Assembly: GCA_021781425.1 (NCBI GenBank)
Contig: JAJXWU010000232.1
Location: 1 to 42,957 of the forward strand
Direction: 5' to 3'
DNA length: 42,957 nucleotides
From: Pseudomonadota bacterium
GTDB lineage: Bacteria > Pseudomonadota > Gammaproteobacteria > Xanthomonadales > Rhodanobacteraceae
Shown here: positions 1 to 10,742 of the stretch, piece after piece
Layout of the letters: each line of letters opens with the position of its first letter
Position numbering within the stretch: position 1 is the stretch's first letter
Translations under genes and position numbers: made by a program
Notes under the pieces: generated by a model
What the model saw: the letters and a program-made list of their open reading frames with translations, nothing else
What the model was told of the DNA's origin: nothing
The model's database searches: none

Positions 1-57
1 AAGCGGTGCCGTGGCAATCGGCCGCCACGCAGAACACAGCGCACTGAGCGCCGCGCC

Positions 58-3000
58 ATGTCCAGATTCTTCATCGATCGTCCGATCTTTGCCTGGGTCA
101 TTGCCATCCTCATCAGTCTTGGCGGAGTGATCTCGCTCCTGAACCTGGGCGTGGAGTCGTATCCCTCGATCGCGCCGCCGCAGGTGGTAGTGAGCGCCAG
201 TTACCCGGGCGCCGACGCGGCCACCGTGGAGAAGAGCGTCACCCAGGTGATCGAGCAGCAGCTCACCGGCATCGACCACCTGATGTATTTCAGTTCCAGC
301 TCCAGCGCCAATGGCGGGGCCAGCGTCACCCTGACTTTCGAGCCCGGCACCGATCCGGACATCGCGGCGGTGCAGACCCAGAACAAGGTGACCCTGGCCA
401 CGCCGCGCCTGCCGACCGAGGTGGTGCAGCAGGGCGTGACCGTGGCCAAGTCGAATCCCGACTTCCTGATGTTCTTCGCGCTCAAGTCCACCGACGGCAG
501 TCTCGATTCCTACCAGCTCAACAATCTTTTGTCCTCGGGCATCGATGATCAGCTGGCACGTTTGCCGGGGGTGAGCCATATCTTTCAGGTCGGCGCCGAA
601 TATGCCATGCGCATCTGGCTCGATCCCGACAAACTGCACGGCTACGGTCTGTCCGCCGCCGATGCGCTGGCCGCGGTGCGCGCGCAGAACGTGCAGATCG
701 CGGCCGGTTCGATCGGCGCCGAGCCGACCCTGCCCGGCACCGGAATCACGGCGACGATCCGCGCCGAAGGACGCTTCAGCACGCCGGCGCAGTTCGGCGA
801 CATCATCCTGCGCACCGACGCCGACGGTACCACGGTGCGTCTGCGAGACGTCGCGCGCGTCGAACTCGGTCCGGCCAGTTACGGGCAACGCGCGGTGTTC
901 AACGGCATTCCGGTCGCGGGCGCCGGCGTGCAGCTGGTCAGCGGCGCCAATGCCCTGACCGTGTCGAGCGAGGTCAAGGCCAAGCTCGCCGAACTGCAGG
1001 CCAGCTTCCCGCCCGGCGTCGAATGGTTCGTGCCCTACGATTCGACCACCTTCATCCACAACTCCATCGACGAGGTGGTCAAGACCCTGGCCGAAGCGAT
1101 CGTGCTGGTGTTCCTGGTGATGCTGCTGTTCCTGCAGAACGTGCGCGCCACCCTGATCGCCACCCTGGTGATTCCGGTGGCCCTGATGGGCGGGTTTCTG
1201 GGCATGTCGGCGGTGGGCTTCACGATCAACCAACTGTCCCTGTTCGGCATGGTGCTGGCGATCGGCATCGTCGTCGACGACGCGATCGTGGTGATCGAGA
1301 ACGTCGAACGCATCATGAGCGAGGAGGGGCTGTCGCCGCGCGACGCCACGCGCAAGGCGATGGTGCAGATATCCGGGGCGGTGGTCGCCATCGCGGTGGT
1401 GCTGATGGCGGTCTTCATCCCCAGCGCATTGCAGTCCGGTTCGGTCGGCGCGATCTACCGCCAGTTCGCCCTCACCATCGCGCTGTCCACCGGATTCTCC
1501 GCGTTTCTCGCGCTGGTGTTCACACCGGCACTATGCGCCACCCTGATCAAGCCGATGCACGAGCAGCGCAAGAACCGCCTGTTCGTGTGGTTCAACAAGG
1601 CCTTCGACTGGACTCGGCACACCTACACCGGCCATGTACGCAGCGCTGTGCGCCACGCGCCGCGCTGGATGACGGCGTTCGCGGCGATTGTGGCGTTGTG
1701 CGCGTTCCTGTTCGTCAAGCTGCCGTCCAGTTTCGTGCCTGAGGAGGATCAGGGTTACGCGTTCGCCATCGTCTCGTTGCCGCCCGGCGCCACGATCGCG
1801 CGCACCAATGCGGTGATGGACCAGGTCAGCGACGTCATCCGCTCCAATCCGGAAGTCGAACGTGTGTTCGCGCTGTCGGGGTTCAGCTTCATCGGCAGCG
1901 GCGAAAACGTCGGCATGGCGTTCATCGGTTTCAAGCCGCTGGGTGTACGCAAGGACAATGTGAGCGTGCTGATTCCGCGCCTGCAAGGTCAGTTGTTCGG
2001 CAAGGTCAAGGACGCGATGGCGTTTGTCGCCAACCTGCCGACGATTCGCGGCCTGAGCCAGTTCGGCGGCTTCGAGCTGTACCTGCAGGATCGCACCGGC
2101 CAGGGCCACAACGCGCTGATCAATGCGCGCAACCAGCTGCTCGGTGCGGCGGCCAAACACGCGGATACCGTGGTCGGGGTGCGGCCGAATTCGCTGGAGG
2201 ATGCGCCGCAGTTGAACATGACCGTCGACCGCGTCCAGGCGCAATCGATGGGACTTTCGTTGACGGACGTCTATACGGCCATTCAGCTGATGCTGGCGCC
2301 GGTCTACGTGGACGATTTCAGCTACGGCGGACGCGTGCTGCGCGTGATCATGCAGGCCGACGCGCCATTCCGCGCCGGTCTCGATGCGCTGCGCCATTTC
2401 TACGTCGCCGGCAAGGCACCGGCCGGCGGCGGTGCGGCGCCCATGATCCCGTTGTCGAACGTGGTGCACGCGAACTGGACCATGGCTTCGCCGAGCATCA
2501 GCCGCTACAACGGCTACGAGGCGGTCGACATCGTCGGCAGCCAAGCGGCGGGCAAGAGCAGCGGGCAGGCCATGGACACGATGCGCCAACTCATCACCAG
2601 GGATCTGCCGCACGGTTTCGGTTTCGAATGGACCGGCCAGTCGTTGCAGGAGATCCTGTCCGGCGAGCAGGCGCCGATGCTGTTCGCACTCTCGCTCCTG
2701 GTGGTATTCCTGTGTCTGGCCGCGCTGTACGAAAGCTGGTCGATCCCGGTCGCGGTGATGCTGGTCGTGCCGCTGGGCCTGACCGGGGCGCTGCTGGCGA
2801 CCTGGGTGCGCGGCCTGTCCAACGACGTGTTCCTCAAGGTGGGACTCATCACCATCATCGGCTTGGCGGCGAAAAACGCCATCCTGATCGTCGAGTTCGC
2901 GGTGCAGGAACAGCGTCGCGGCCGGCCGCTCGGGGTGGCCGTGGTCGATGCCGCGCGCCTGCGCCTGCGCCCTATCCTGATGACCAGCTTCGCCTTCATC

Positions 3001-3216
3001 CTCGGCGTGATGCCGCTGGTGGTTTCCACCGGTGCCGGCGCCAATGCGCGCCACGCCATCGGCACCGGCGTCGTCGGCGGCATGCTGTTCGCCACCCTCC
3101 TCGGCGTGCTGCTGATTCCGGTGTTCTACGTCAGCGTGCGCCGCCTGCTTGGCGACAAACTCGAATCCGAAGCCGAAACCCTGCGCGAGACACTGGACGA
3201 GCACAAGCACGGTTGA
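58..3216 (+). CDS. RND (HAE1/AcrB-MexB family) efflux pump inner-membrane permease
   Basis: 1052-aa ORF starting MSRFFIDRPIFAWVIAILISLGG; canonical HAE1 N-terminus and the GIVVDDAIVVIENVERIM and AKNAILIVEFAVQEQRRG TM motifs. Adaptor and outer-membrane partners are not in the window. Confidence 0.97.
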   Translation: MSRFFIDRPIFAWVIAILISLGGVISLLNLGVESYPSIAPPQVVVSASYPGADAATVEKSVTQVIEQQLTGIDHLMYFSSSSSANGGASVTLTFEPGTDPDIAAVQTQNKVTLATPRLPTEVVQQGVTVAKSNPDFLMFFALKSTDGSLDSYQLNNLLSSGIDDQLARLPGVSHIFQVGAEYAMRIWLDPDKLHGYGLSAADALAAVRAQNVQIAAGSIGAEPTLPGTGITATIRAEGRFSTPAQFGDIILRTDADGTTVRLRDVARVELGPASYGQRAVFNGIPVAGAGVQLVSGANALTVSSEVKAKLAELQASFPPGVEWFVPYDSTTFIHNSIDEVVKTLAEAIVLVFLVMLLFLQNVRATLIATLVIPVALMGGFLGMSAVGFTINQLSLFGMVLAIGIVVDDAIVVIENVERIMSEEGLSPRDATRKAMVQISGAVVAIAVVLMAVFIPSALQSGSVGAIYRQFALTIALSTGFSAFLALVFTPALCATLIKPMHEQRKNRLFVWFNKAFDWTRHTYTGHVRSAVRHAPRWMTAFAAIVALCAFLFVKLPSSFVPEEDQGYAFAIVSLPPGATIARTNAVMDQVSDVIRSNPEVERVFALSGFSFIGSGENVGMAFIGFKPLGVRKDNVSVLIPRLQGQLFGKVKDAMAFVANLPTIRGLSQFGGFELYLQDRTGQGHNALINARNQLLGAAAKHADTVVGVRPNSLEDAPQLNMTVDRVQAQSMGLSLTDVYTAIQLMLAPVYVDDFSYGGRVLRVIMQADAPFRAGLDALRHFYVAGKAPAGGGAAPMIPLSNVVHANWTMASPSISRYNGYEAVDIVGSQAAGKSSGQAMDTMRQLITRDLPHGFGFEWTGQSLQEILSGEQAPMLFALSLLVVFLCLAALYESWSIPVAVMLVVPLGLTGALLATWVRGLSNDVFLKVGLITIIGLAAKNAILIVEFAVQEQRRGRPLGVAVVDAARLRLRPILMTSFAFILGVMPLVVSTGAGANARHAIGTGVVGGMLFATLLGVLLIPVFYVSVRRLLGDKLESEAETLRETLDEHKHG

Positions 3217-3228
3217 GGTTGGCGTGTT

Positions 3229-3256
3229 CACGCGATGCGCAACCACGCATCGCGTG
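3229..3256. repeat. Perfect 11-bp inverted repeat (CACGCGATGCG-caacca-CGCATCGCGTG)
   Basis: Read directly; lies between convergent gene ends; no T-tract on either side. Confidence 0.6.
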
Positions 3257-3314
3257 CGCTGACAGAGGCGCGCTTGGCGGTGCGAAGCGACACGCCGAAT
3301 AATTCGGCGCAAAT

Positions 3315-4505
3315 CTACGGCCCCGGTTCGAACCCGTTCGTGAAGATGCGGTCGCCCTGATTCTCGAAGGCGCCGATGTCGATGGTGCCGTTGAATATCC
3401 GCGGGAATCCCGGACCGCGCTGGTCGTAGGTCGAAGGTGCGTACGCGTTGCTGCCCGCGTCGATGGCTGGCGAGCCGGGCAGCAAGGCCAGCGTCTGGGT
3501 CGGTCCGCCGTTGTACGCGAGCTGGCCGAGTAAGGGATCCTGGCCGAAGACGTTGTTCGAACCGCTGAATGTCCCACTTACGGAATAACCGCCTTCGATC
3601 AGACTGAAGTTAGCGCTGACATTGGTCGGAGTTGTTCCCTGCGTGCCGCCAAAAAATTCAGCGCCTGTGGGTGCCGTATTGCTCGCCAAAATGCTGTTGG
3701 TCAGCACGACGGTGGATTTGATCAATCGAAATCCGCCGCCTTCACTACCGGCGGTATTGCCGCTGATCGTGCTGTTGCTGGCAGTGAGGCTATTGCTGCC
3801 CGTGCGCCCGTAAAATCCTCCACCAAAGCCGCCAGCGCTATTGCCGCTGATGCTGCTGTTGACCAGCGAAACAGCGGGGTAGTTGGCGGCAAATCCGCCA
3901 CCGTGGTTGTTCGTGCTGTTGCCGCTGATCGTGCTGTCGATGACGGCAAGAGCTCGGCCGCCCATGTAGAAGCCTCCGCCAAACGTTTGCGCATGGTTGT
4001 TCTGGATGGCGACACCGCGCAAGGTCAGCTGACCGTAGGAAAAGCTCAGCGCACCCCCTTTGCCGCTGGTGTTGCCATTGGCCAAGGTGACGCTGGCGAA
4101 CGTCAGGTAATGGCCCCCAACATATGTCTTGTCGTAAAACATGCCACCGTCGATGCCGCTGACGCCACCCCCACCCGATACAGTGAGCAAATTTGCCCCC
4201 GGGCCCTGGATGGTCAGGCTGTCGGTAATGGGGATATGTCCCTTGCCCGCGATATCCAGGGTGATCGTGTCTCCGGACAGGTTCGATGCGAACAGAATGG
4301 TATCGGCGCCGGAGTTTGCATTTGCGGCAGTGATGGCATCGCGCAGGGTGCAGGTGGCAGCACAGGTGCCATTGCCGGCATCGCTGGCGGATGTGACCGT
4401 GTACGTCGTGGCGTGAGCCACGCCCAATGCGGTAGCCAGCGCCAAGGCCAGCGGTACGCGCAGGAGCGCCCGCGCGCGCGGCGGTTGCAGGGTTGCGGAG
4501 TGCAT
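3315..4505 (-). CDS. Secreted beta-helix protein, CSLREA-like N-terminus, choice-of-anchor Q / polymorphic-outer-membrane-protein-like
   Basis: Start at [32 protein letters not shown] (signal peptide), then [29 protein letters not shown]; repeated NSTISGN..GGGF units; C-terminus [12 protein letters not shown]. Confidence 0.85.
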   Translation of the reverse strand: MHSATLQPPRARALLRVPLALALATALGVAHATTYTVTSASDAGNGTCAATCTLRDAITAANANSGADTILFASNLSGDTITLDIAGKGHIPITDSLTIQGPGANLLTVSGGGGVSGIDGGMFYDKTYVGGHYLTFASVTLANGNTSGKGGALSFSYGQLTLRGVAIQNNHAQTFGGGFYMGGRALAVIDSTISGNSTNNHGGGFAANYPAVSLVNSSISGNSAGGFGGGFYGRTGSNSLTASNSTISGNTAGSEGGGFRLIKSTVVLTNSILASNTAPTGAEFFGGTQGTTPTNVSANFSLIEGGYSVSGTFSGSNNVFGQDPLLGQLAYNGGPTQTLALLPGSPAIDAGSNAYAPSTYDQRGPGFPRIFNGTIDIGAFENQGDRIFTNGFEPGP

Positions 4506-4644
4506 GGTCGACCTCCCAAAAGGTTCGGCAAGCTGCCGGGAAATTCCGGCCAGCACACGTGAAAACGCAAAAGTGCGGCAGTTTCTATCACGCAGACGCG
4601 TGCGGAACATTTACAATGCGCGCTCGCATTCCGGGAGAAATGCC

Positions 4645-5973
<1,329 letters not shown>

Positions 5974-6002
5974 TCCCGCAAGCAACCACGAAGGAGGTTG
6001 CC

Positions 6003-6947
6003 ATGAAAAAGTACACATTTGCAGTTTCGGTCGTCGCACTGGCCCTGTCCGCGTGCGGACAGTCGCCGGCGCCGGCTCCAGCACCCGCGGCACCGCCCAA
6101 GGTGACCGATCAGCCGGCCAATCCGCCGCCGCCGCAGAGCGTGCAGCAGATGTTCGACGCGAAGATCGACGCGGTACTCGCCGGCAACTGGCGCGAGGAT
6201 GCGAACAAGGCGCGCGACCAGTATCGTCATCCGCGGCAGACGCTGGAGTTTTTCGGCCTCAAGCCCGGCATGAGTCTGATCGAAATCACGCCCGGTGCCG
6301 GCTGGTATGCGGAAGTTCTCGCACCGTTGATGAAGGACGACGGCAGCTACACCGCGGCGCTGATGACGCCGGGCAAGCCCGACGGCGAAGCTGCGCGCAG
6401 TCTTGCCACGATGCAGAAGCTGTTTGCCGGAAATCCGGCTGAATATGGCAAGGCGAAAATCGTCGAGTTCGACCCGAAGACGCCGAATCTCGGTGCGCCG
6501 AATTCGGCCGACATGGTCGTGACCTTCCGCAACGTGCACAACTGGGTGATGGCCGACACCGCACCGGCCATGTTCAAGGCCTTCTTCGCCGTGATCAAGC
6601 CGGGTGGCGTGCTCGGTGTGGTCGATCATCGCGCAACCCCCGGCGCGGACCTGGACAAGGTCAAGAGCACCGGCTATCTGCCCGAAGACTACGTGATAAA
6701 ACTCGCCACCGACGCCGGCTTCAAGCTCGACGGCAAGAGCGAGATCAACGCCAACCCGAAGGATGACCACGATCATCCCAAGGGCGTATGGACGCTGCCG
6801 CCGACCTTGGCTCTCGGCGACACCGACAAGGCCAAGTATCTGGCCATCGGCGAATCCGATCGCATGACCTTGCGTTTCGTCAAACCCGAGGCGGACAAGA
6901 TTTTTTCCGCGCCGGCGGATAATGCGGCCAAGCCGGCGACGAATTGA
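6003..6947 (+). CDS. Putative extracytoplasmic lipoprotein with class I SAM-dependent methyltransferase fold
   Basis: MKKYTFAVSVVALALSAC lipobox (LSAC-G); methyltransferase-like motif I LIEITPGAGWYAEVLAP; purine-rich RBS AAGGAGG upstream. Confidence 0.85.
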   Translation: MKKYTFAVSVVALALSACGQSPAPAPAPAAPPKVTDQPANPPPPQSVQQMFDAKIDAVLAGNWREDANKARDQYRHPRQTLEFFGLKPGMSLIEITPGAGWYAEVLAPLMKDDGSYTAALMTPGKPDGEAARSLATMQKLFAGNPAEYGKAKIVEFDPKTPNLGAPNSADMVVTFRNVHNWVMADTAPAMFKAFFAVIKPGGVLGVVDHRATPGADLDKVKSTGYLPEDYVIKLATDAGFKLDGKSEINANPKDDHDHPKGVWTLPPTLALGDTDKAKYLAIGESDRMTLRFVKPEADKIFSAPADNAAKPATN

Positions 6948-7002
6948 GACAGCGTCAGACGACGCGGTTTCACCGGCAGTGTCGAACATGGTCGGCTTCG
7001 AA

Positions 7003-7028
7003 CGCCTCTCCCGCTGGCGGGAGAGGCG
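7003..7028 (+). terminator. Hairpin CGCCTCTCCCGC-TG-GCGGGAGAGGCG followed by GATTTTCG
   Basis: Perfect 12-bp inverted repeat followed by a short T-run; located between the methyltransferase and rluE. Confidence 0.65.
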
Positions 7029-7040
7029 GATTTTCGCGCA

Positions 7041-7586
7041 ATGCTGATCGCGCTGAACAAGCCGTTCAACGTGCTGTGCCAGTTCACCGACCGCAGTGCG
7101 TCTGCGCGGCGCACGCTGGCCGAATTCATCGATGTGCCCGGCGTGTATCCGGCGGGAAGGCTCGATTACGACAGCGAAGGACTGCTGCTGCTCACCGACG
7201 ACGGCAAGCTCGCGCAGCGCCTGACCGATCCATGCCACAAGACCGGGAAAACCTATGTCGTGCACGTCGAGGGTAAGCCGAGCGATGTGCAATTATCCCT
7301 ATTGCGCAAAGGTATACATTTGAACGACGGCCCGACGCTACCGGCGCACGTCAAGCGTCTGGACATGGCGCCGCTGTGGCTGTGGCCGCGCGACCCGCCG
7401 GTGCGTTTCCGCAAGTCCGTGCCGGACGCCTGGATCGAATTGACCATCCGCGAGGGACGCAATCGCCAGGTGCGGCGCATGACCGCCGCCATCGGATTGC
7501 CGACGCTGCGCCTGATCCGCGTGCGCATCGGCGACATCGCGCTGGATGGCCTGCAGCCAGGCCGAACGCGTGTCGTGAAACCATAA
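7041..7586 (+). CDS. rluE: 23S rRNA pseudouridine synthase E family
   Basis: [32 protein letters not shown] catalytic motif; [28 protein letters not shown]. Confidence 0.93.
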   Translation: MLIALNKPFNVLCQFTDRSASARRTLAEFIDVPGVYPAGRLDYDSEGLLLLTDDGKLAQRLTDPCHKTGKTYVVHVEGKPSDVQLSLLRKGIHLNDGPTLPAHVKRLDMAPLWLWPRDPPVRFRKSVPDAWIELTIREGRNRQVRRMTAAIGLPTLRLIRVRIGDIALDGLQPGRTRVVKP

Positions 7587-7610
7587 CGCGTTCCGGTACA
7601 GGTCGATGCT

Positions 7611-8522
7611 ATGACCGAAAACGTCTCCTCACTCGAATCCGCCGAAACCGGACTGTCCGGGCCGCATGCCGACTGGCGCACGCCGCTGGAAATACTCCTG
7701 CTCGGTGCGATCTGGGGCGGCTCGTTCCTGTTCATGCGCATCGCCGCGCCGCATTTCGGACCGCTGCCGCTGGTCGAGGTGCGCGTCGCGCTTGGCGCGC
7801 TGATGCTGGCGCCGTTTCTGTGGCGTGCGCGCAAACAGCTCACTGCCGCGCATTGGCGCCGACTTGCACTGATCGGCGTGCTCAATTCCGCGATTCCATT
7901 TTCGCTGTTCGCCTGGGGCGCCGAGCGCGCGCCGGCCGGCATCGGCGCGATTGCCAACAGCATGACGGTGCTGTTCACCGCGCTGATCGCCTTCGTCTTC
8001 TACCGCGAGCGCATCGACCTGCGTCGCGGCATGGCGCTGATCGCCGGATTCGTCGGCGTCGTCATTCTCGCCAGCGGGCGCACCGCCGGCGACAACGTCG
8101 CGCTCGCGGCGTTCGCTGGGACGCTGGCATCGTTGTGTTACGGCATTGCCGCGAATCTGGTCAAGCGCAAACTGACGGATCTGCCGCCCGTCGTGGGGGT
8201 TGCCGGCACGCTCGGCTGTTCGGCATTGATGCTGGCACCGCTCGCGGCTGCGACCTGGCCAAGCGTGCCGGTGCCGGCATCGTCGTGGATGAGTGCGACC
8301 GCGCTCGGCGTGCTGTGCACCGGTTTCGCCTATTTCCTGTTCTTCCGCCTGATCCAACGCGTCTCGGCCGCACGCGCCGTCACCTGCAATTACCTTATTC
8401 CCGTATTCGGCGTGATCTGGGGATGGTGGCTGCTCGGCGAAACGCCGACGCCGACCATGCTTGTGTCCGGCATGCTGATCCTGGGCAGCGTGATCTTCAG
8501 CCAGCGCGAACCCGCACGCTAA
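7611..8522 (+). CDS. EamA/DMT-family transporter
   Basis: Multi-TM protein; LLGAIWGGSFLFMRIAAPHFGPLPLVEVRV and GVIWGWWLLGETPTPTMLVSGMLILGSV. Confidence 0.9.
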   Translation: MTENVSSLESAETGLSGPHADWRTPLEILLLGAIWGGSFLFMRIAAPHFGPLPLVEVRVALGALMLAPFLWRARKQLTAAHWRRLALIGVLNSAIPFSLFAWGAERAPAGIGAIANSMTVLFTALIAFVFYRERIDLRRGMALIAGFVGVVILASGRTAGDNVALAAFAGTLASLCYGIAANLVKRKLTDLPPVVGVAGTLGCSALMLAPLAAATWPSVPVPASSWMSATALGVLCTGFAYFLFFRLIQRVSAARAVTCNYLIPVFGVIWGWWLLGETPTPTMLVSGMLILGSVIFSQREPAR

Positions 8523-9604
8523 CGATTCGTCAACTGAATCTCGATGCGCCGGTTCTTCGCATAAGCCTCGGGCGTGTCGGCGGGATCCAGCGGCTGGAAC
8601 TGGCCGAAGCCGTTCGCGGAAAGCCGGTTGGCAGGGATGCCCTGCACGACGAGGTATTTGACGATCGCCACCGCGCGCGCGGTCGACAGTTCCCAATTCG
8701 ACGCAAATTGCGCGGTATGGATCGGACGCTTGTCGGTATGGCCGTCGATGCGCACAATCCAGTCCAGGCTCGACGGAATCTCCGCCGCGACTTCGTTCAG
8801 GGTTTGCGCGAGCTTCTTCATCTGCGCCTGCGCGGTGGGATTGAGTTCCGCCGATCCGGAATCGAACAGGATATCGGTCGGCACCACGAAGCGGTCGCCG
8901 ACGACGCGGATGTCGGCGCGGTTGCCGAGCGCGGCGCGCAGCTTGCCGAAGAATTCCGAGCGGTATTTCTCGAGCTGGTTGACCTTGTTGGCCAGCGCAA
9001 GATTGAGCTGCGTACCGAGGTCGGCGATCTTGAGATCCTTGTCCTTGATGTTCGCGTTGGCCAGATCCAGCTCCGTCGCGAGCTTGTTCAACTGCTCGCG
9101 TACGGCGGCAAGCTGGCGATTGAGCAGTTCGATCTGCGCGGTGGACTTGGCGTTGAGATCGGTCGCGACGACGAGGTTCTTCTTCGAGGTATCCAGTTCC
9201 GCGCCAAGGCTCGCTACCTGCTGTTCGAGCTGCGCCTTGAGCGCAGCGAGTGCGGCGATGTCGGCATTGAGCCTGGCGGCCTGCGCGCTGGCGGCGTCGA
9301 GCTGGTTCTTCAGAGCGTCGCGCTCGCCGGTCGTCGCGCCGAGCGAGGCGGAAAGTTCCTTCACCTTCGCATCGAGATTCCGATTGCTGTCCTGTGCCAG
9401 CGCCAGGGTCTTGGCGAGCTGAGCGATCTGCGCGTTGAGATCGGCCAGCGCGCGGTTCTTGCCGACCAGCGTCTGCGACAGCACGAATTGGCCGATCGCG
9501 AAAATCAGCAGGACGAAGATCATCACCAGGATCAGCGACGACAGCGCGTCGACAAAGCCCGGCCAGATGTCGAGCGCGCGGCGACGGCGCGCAAGCGAAT
9601 TCAT
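8519..9604 (-). CDS. MotB-like/OmpA-family peptidoglycan-binding protein with long periplasmic coiled coil
   Basis: Start at MNSLARRRRALDIWPGFVDALSSLILVMIFVLLIFAIGQF; long heptad-rich segment; C-terminal OmpA domain (ILFDSGSAELNPTAQ, RIDGHTDKRPI, NRRIEIQLTNR). Overlaps the upstream gene by ATGA. Confidence 0.88.
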   Translation of the reverse strand: MNSLARRRRALDIWPGFVDALSSLILVMIFVLLIFAIGQFVLSQTLVGKNRALADLNAQIAQLAKTLALAQDSNRNLDAKVKELSASLGATTGERDALKNQLDAASAQAARLNADIAALAALKAQLEQQVASLGAELDTSKKNLVVATDLNAKSTAQIELLNRQLAAVREQLNKLATELDLANANIKDKDLKIADLGTQLNLALANKVNQLEKYRSEFFGKLRAALGNRADIRVVGDRFVVPTDILFDSGSAELNPTAQAQMKKLAQTLNEVAAEIPSSLDWIVRIDGHTDKRPIHTAQFASNWELSTARAVAIVKYLVVQGIPANRLSANGFGQFQPLDPADTPEAYAKNRRIEIQLTNR

Positions 9605-10662
9605 TGCACGGCCCCGCGCTTGCCGTCGACGGCGGCGGCGATCGTGCGCGAGAGCAGGCGCAGCTCGCCGCGCAAATCGTCGGACAGGCGTTCGCTGCCG
9701 TTCGGCGCGGCGGCTATCGTTTTCAGGGCGTTCTTCAATTCTTCCTGCGTCTCGGCGAGGCTGCGGAATTCGCGCGTCTCGCGGCTGAGCAAATCGGCAA
9801 GACGGCCAAGCTGCGTATTCAGTTCGCCGAATTGTTCGCCGGATTGGCGTCGCTCGCGTTCGGATTCGGTCAATGCACGCTGCATGCGCTCCAGGCCATC
9901 GGCAGTTTGTTCGAGCAGGGCCTGCACATAGGCGGGAACACTGGCTTCGCCGTCGCCGTGCAGGGTGCCGGATGACAGCCGTGTCATGCTCGACAGCCAG
10001 TCTTCGAGTTCGTTGTAGAAACGGTTCTGCGCGTGACCGGATTGCAGGTCGAGAAATCCGAGCACGAGCGAGGAAGCCAAACCGAACAGCGACGTGGAAA
10101 AACTCGTCGACATTCCCGACAGCGGCTCTTTGAGATTTTCCTTGAGCGTATTGAACATGGCCGCAGGATCGGTGCCGACGCCGAGCGAGCCGATGATGTC
10201 GGCGACCGAGCGGATCGTGACCAGCAGCCCCCAGAACGTGCCAAGCAGGCCGAGGAAGATCGCGAGTCCGACGAGGTAGCGCGACAGGTCGCGCGATTCT
10301 TCGAGGCGCAGGTACACGCTGTCCAGCACCGAGCGCAGCGATTGCGTGGACAACGAGAACTTCGCGCGTTCGCGCCCGGCGAACATGCGCGCCATCGGTG
10401 CGAGCAGGCGCGGTTTGACCGGCAGCGGGCGATCCGGTGGCGAGCGCTTGAACGCCTCGATCCATTCAATTTCGCGCGACAGCAACAACACCTGGCGCAG
10501 GTTCGCGAAGATGCCGAACGCGAGCACAACCAGGATCACGCCGTTGAAGAAAGGATTGGCCGCAAAGTTTTGCGCGAGGCGCGTTGCCAGCAGCGCAGCG
10601 AGCACGCCGACAGCGGCCAGAAAGCCGAGCATCCAGACGAGGGCTTGGGAAGGTTTGGTCAT
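9601..10662 (-). CDS. MotA/TolQ/ExbB proton-channel-like protein
   Basis: MTKPSQALVWMLGFLAAVGVLAALLATRLAQ; LGLLGTFWGLLVTIRSVADIIGSL and STSLFGLASSLVLGFLDLQSG; charged helical C-terminal tail. Confidence 0.85.
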   Translation of the reverse strand: MTKPSQALVWMLGFLAAVGVLAALLATRLAQNFAANPFFNGVILVVLAFGIFANLRQVLLLSREIEWIEAFKRSPPDRPLPVKPRLLAPMARMFAGRERAKFSLSTQSLRSVLDSVYLRLEESRDLSRYLVGLAIFLGLLGTFWGLLVTIRSVADIIGSLGVGTDPAAMFNTLKENLKEPLSGMSTSFSTSLFGLASSLVLGFLDLQSGHAQNRFYNELEDWLSSMTRLSSGTLHGDGEASVPAYVQALLEQTADGLERMQRALTESERERRQSGEQFGELNTQLGRLADLLSRETREFRSLAETQEELKNALKTIAAAPNGSERLSDDLRGELRLLSRTIAAAVDGKRGAVQ

Positions 10663-10742
10663 GGCGGGTTCTCGGTGCGGATGCGTTCGGGTTTGGACTG
10701 GGTGCATGGGCGATGGTTCCACGCGGATGTGGCGGAATCCTG

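Noticed and set aside
1531-3312. 593-aa minus-strand ORF antisense to the RND pump
   Set aside because: His/Arg/Gln-rich low-plausibility translation; a shadow ORF from GC-rich codon bias opposite a clear RND gene.
7376-9931. 851-aa plus-strand ORF over EamA and the MotB-like gene
   Set aside because: Composition typical of out-of-frame translation; both real genes in the region have clear domains.
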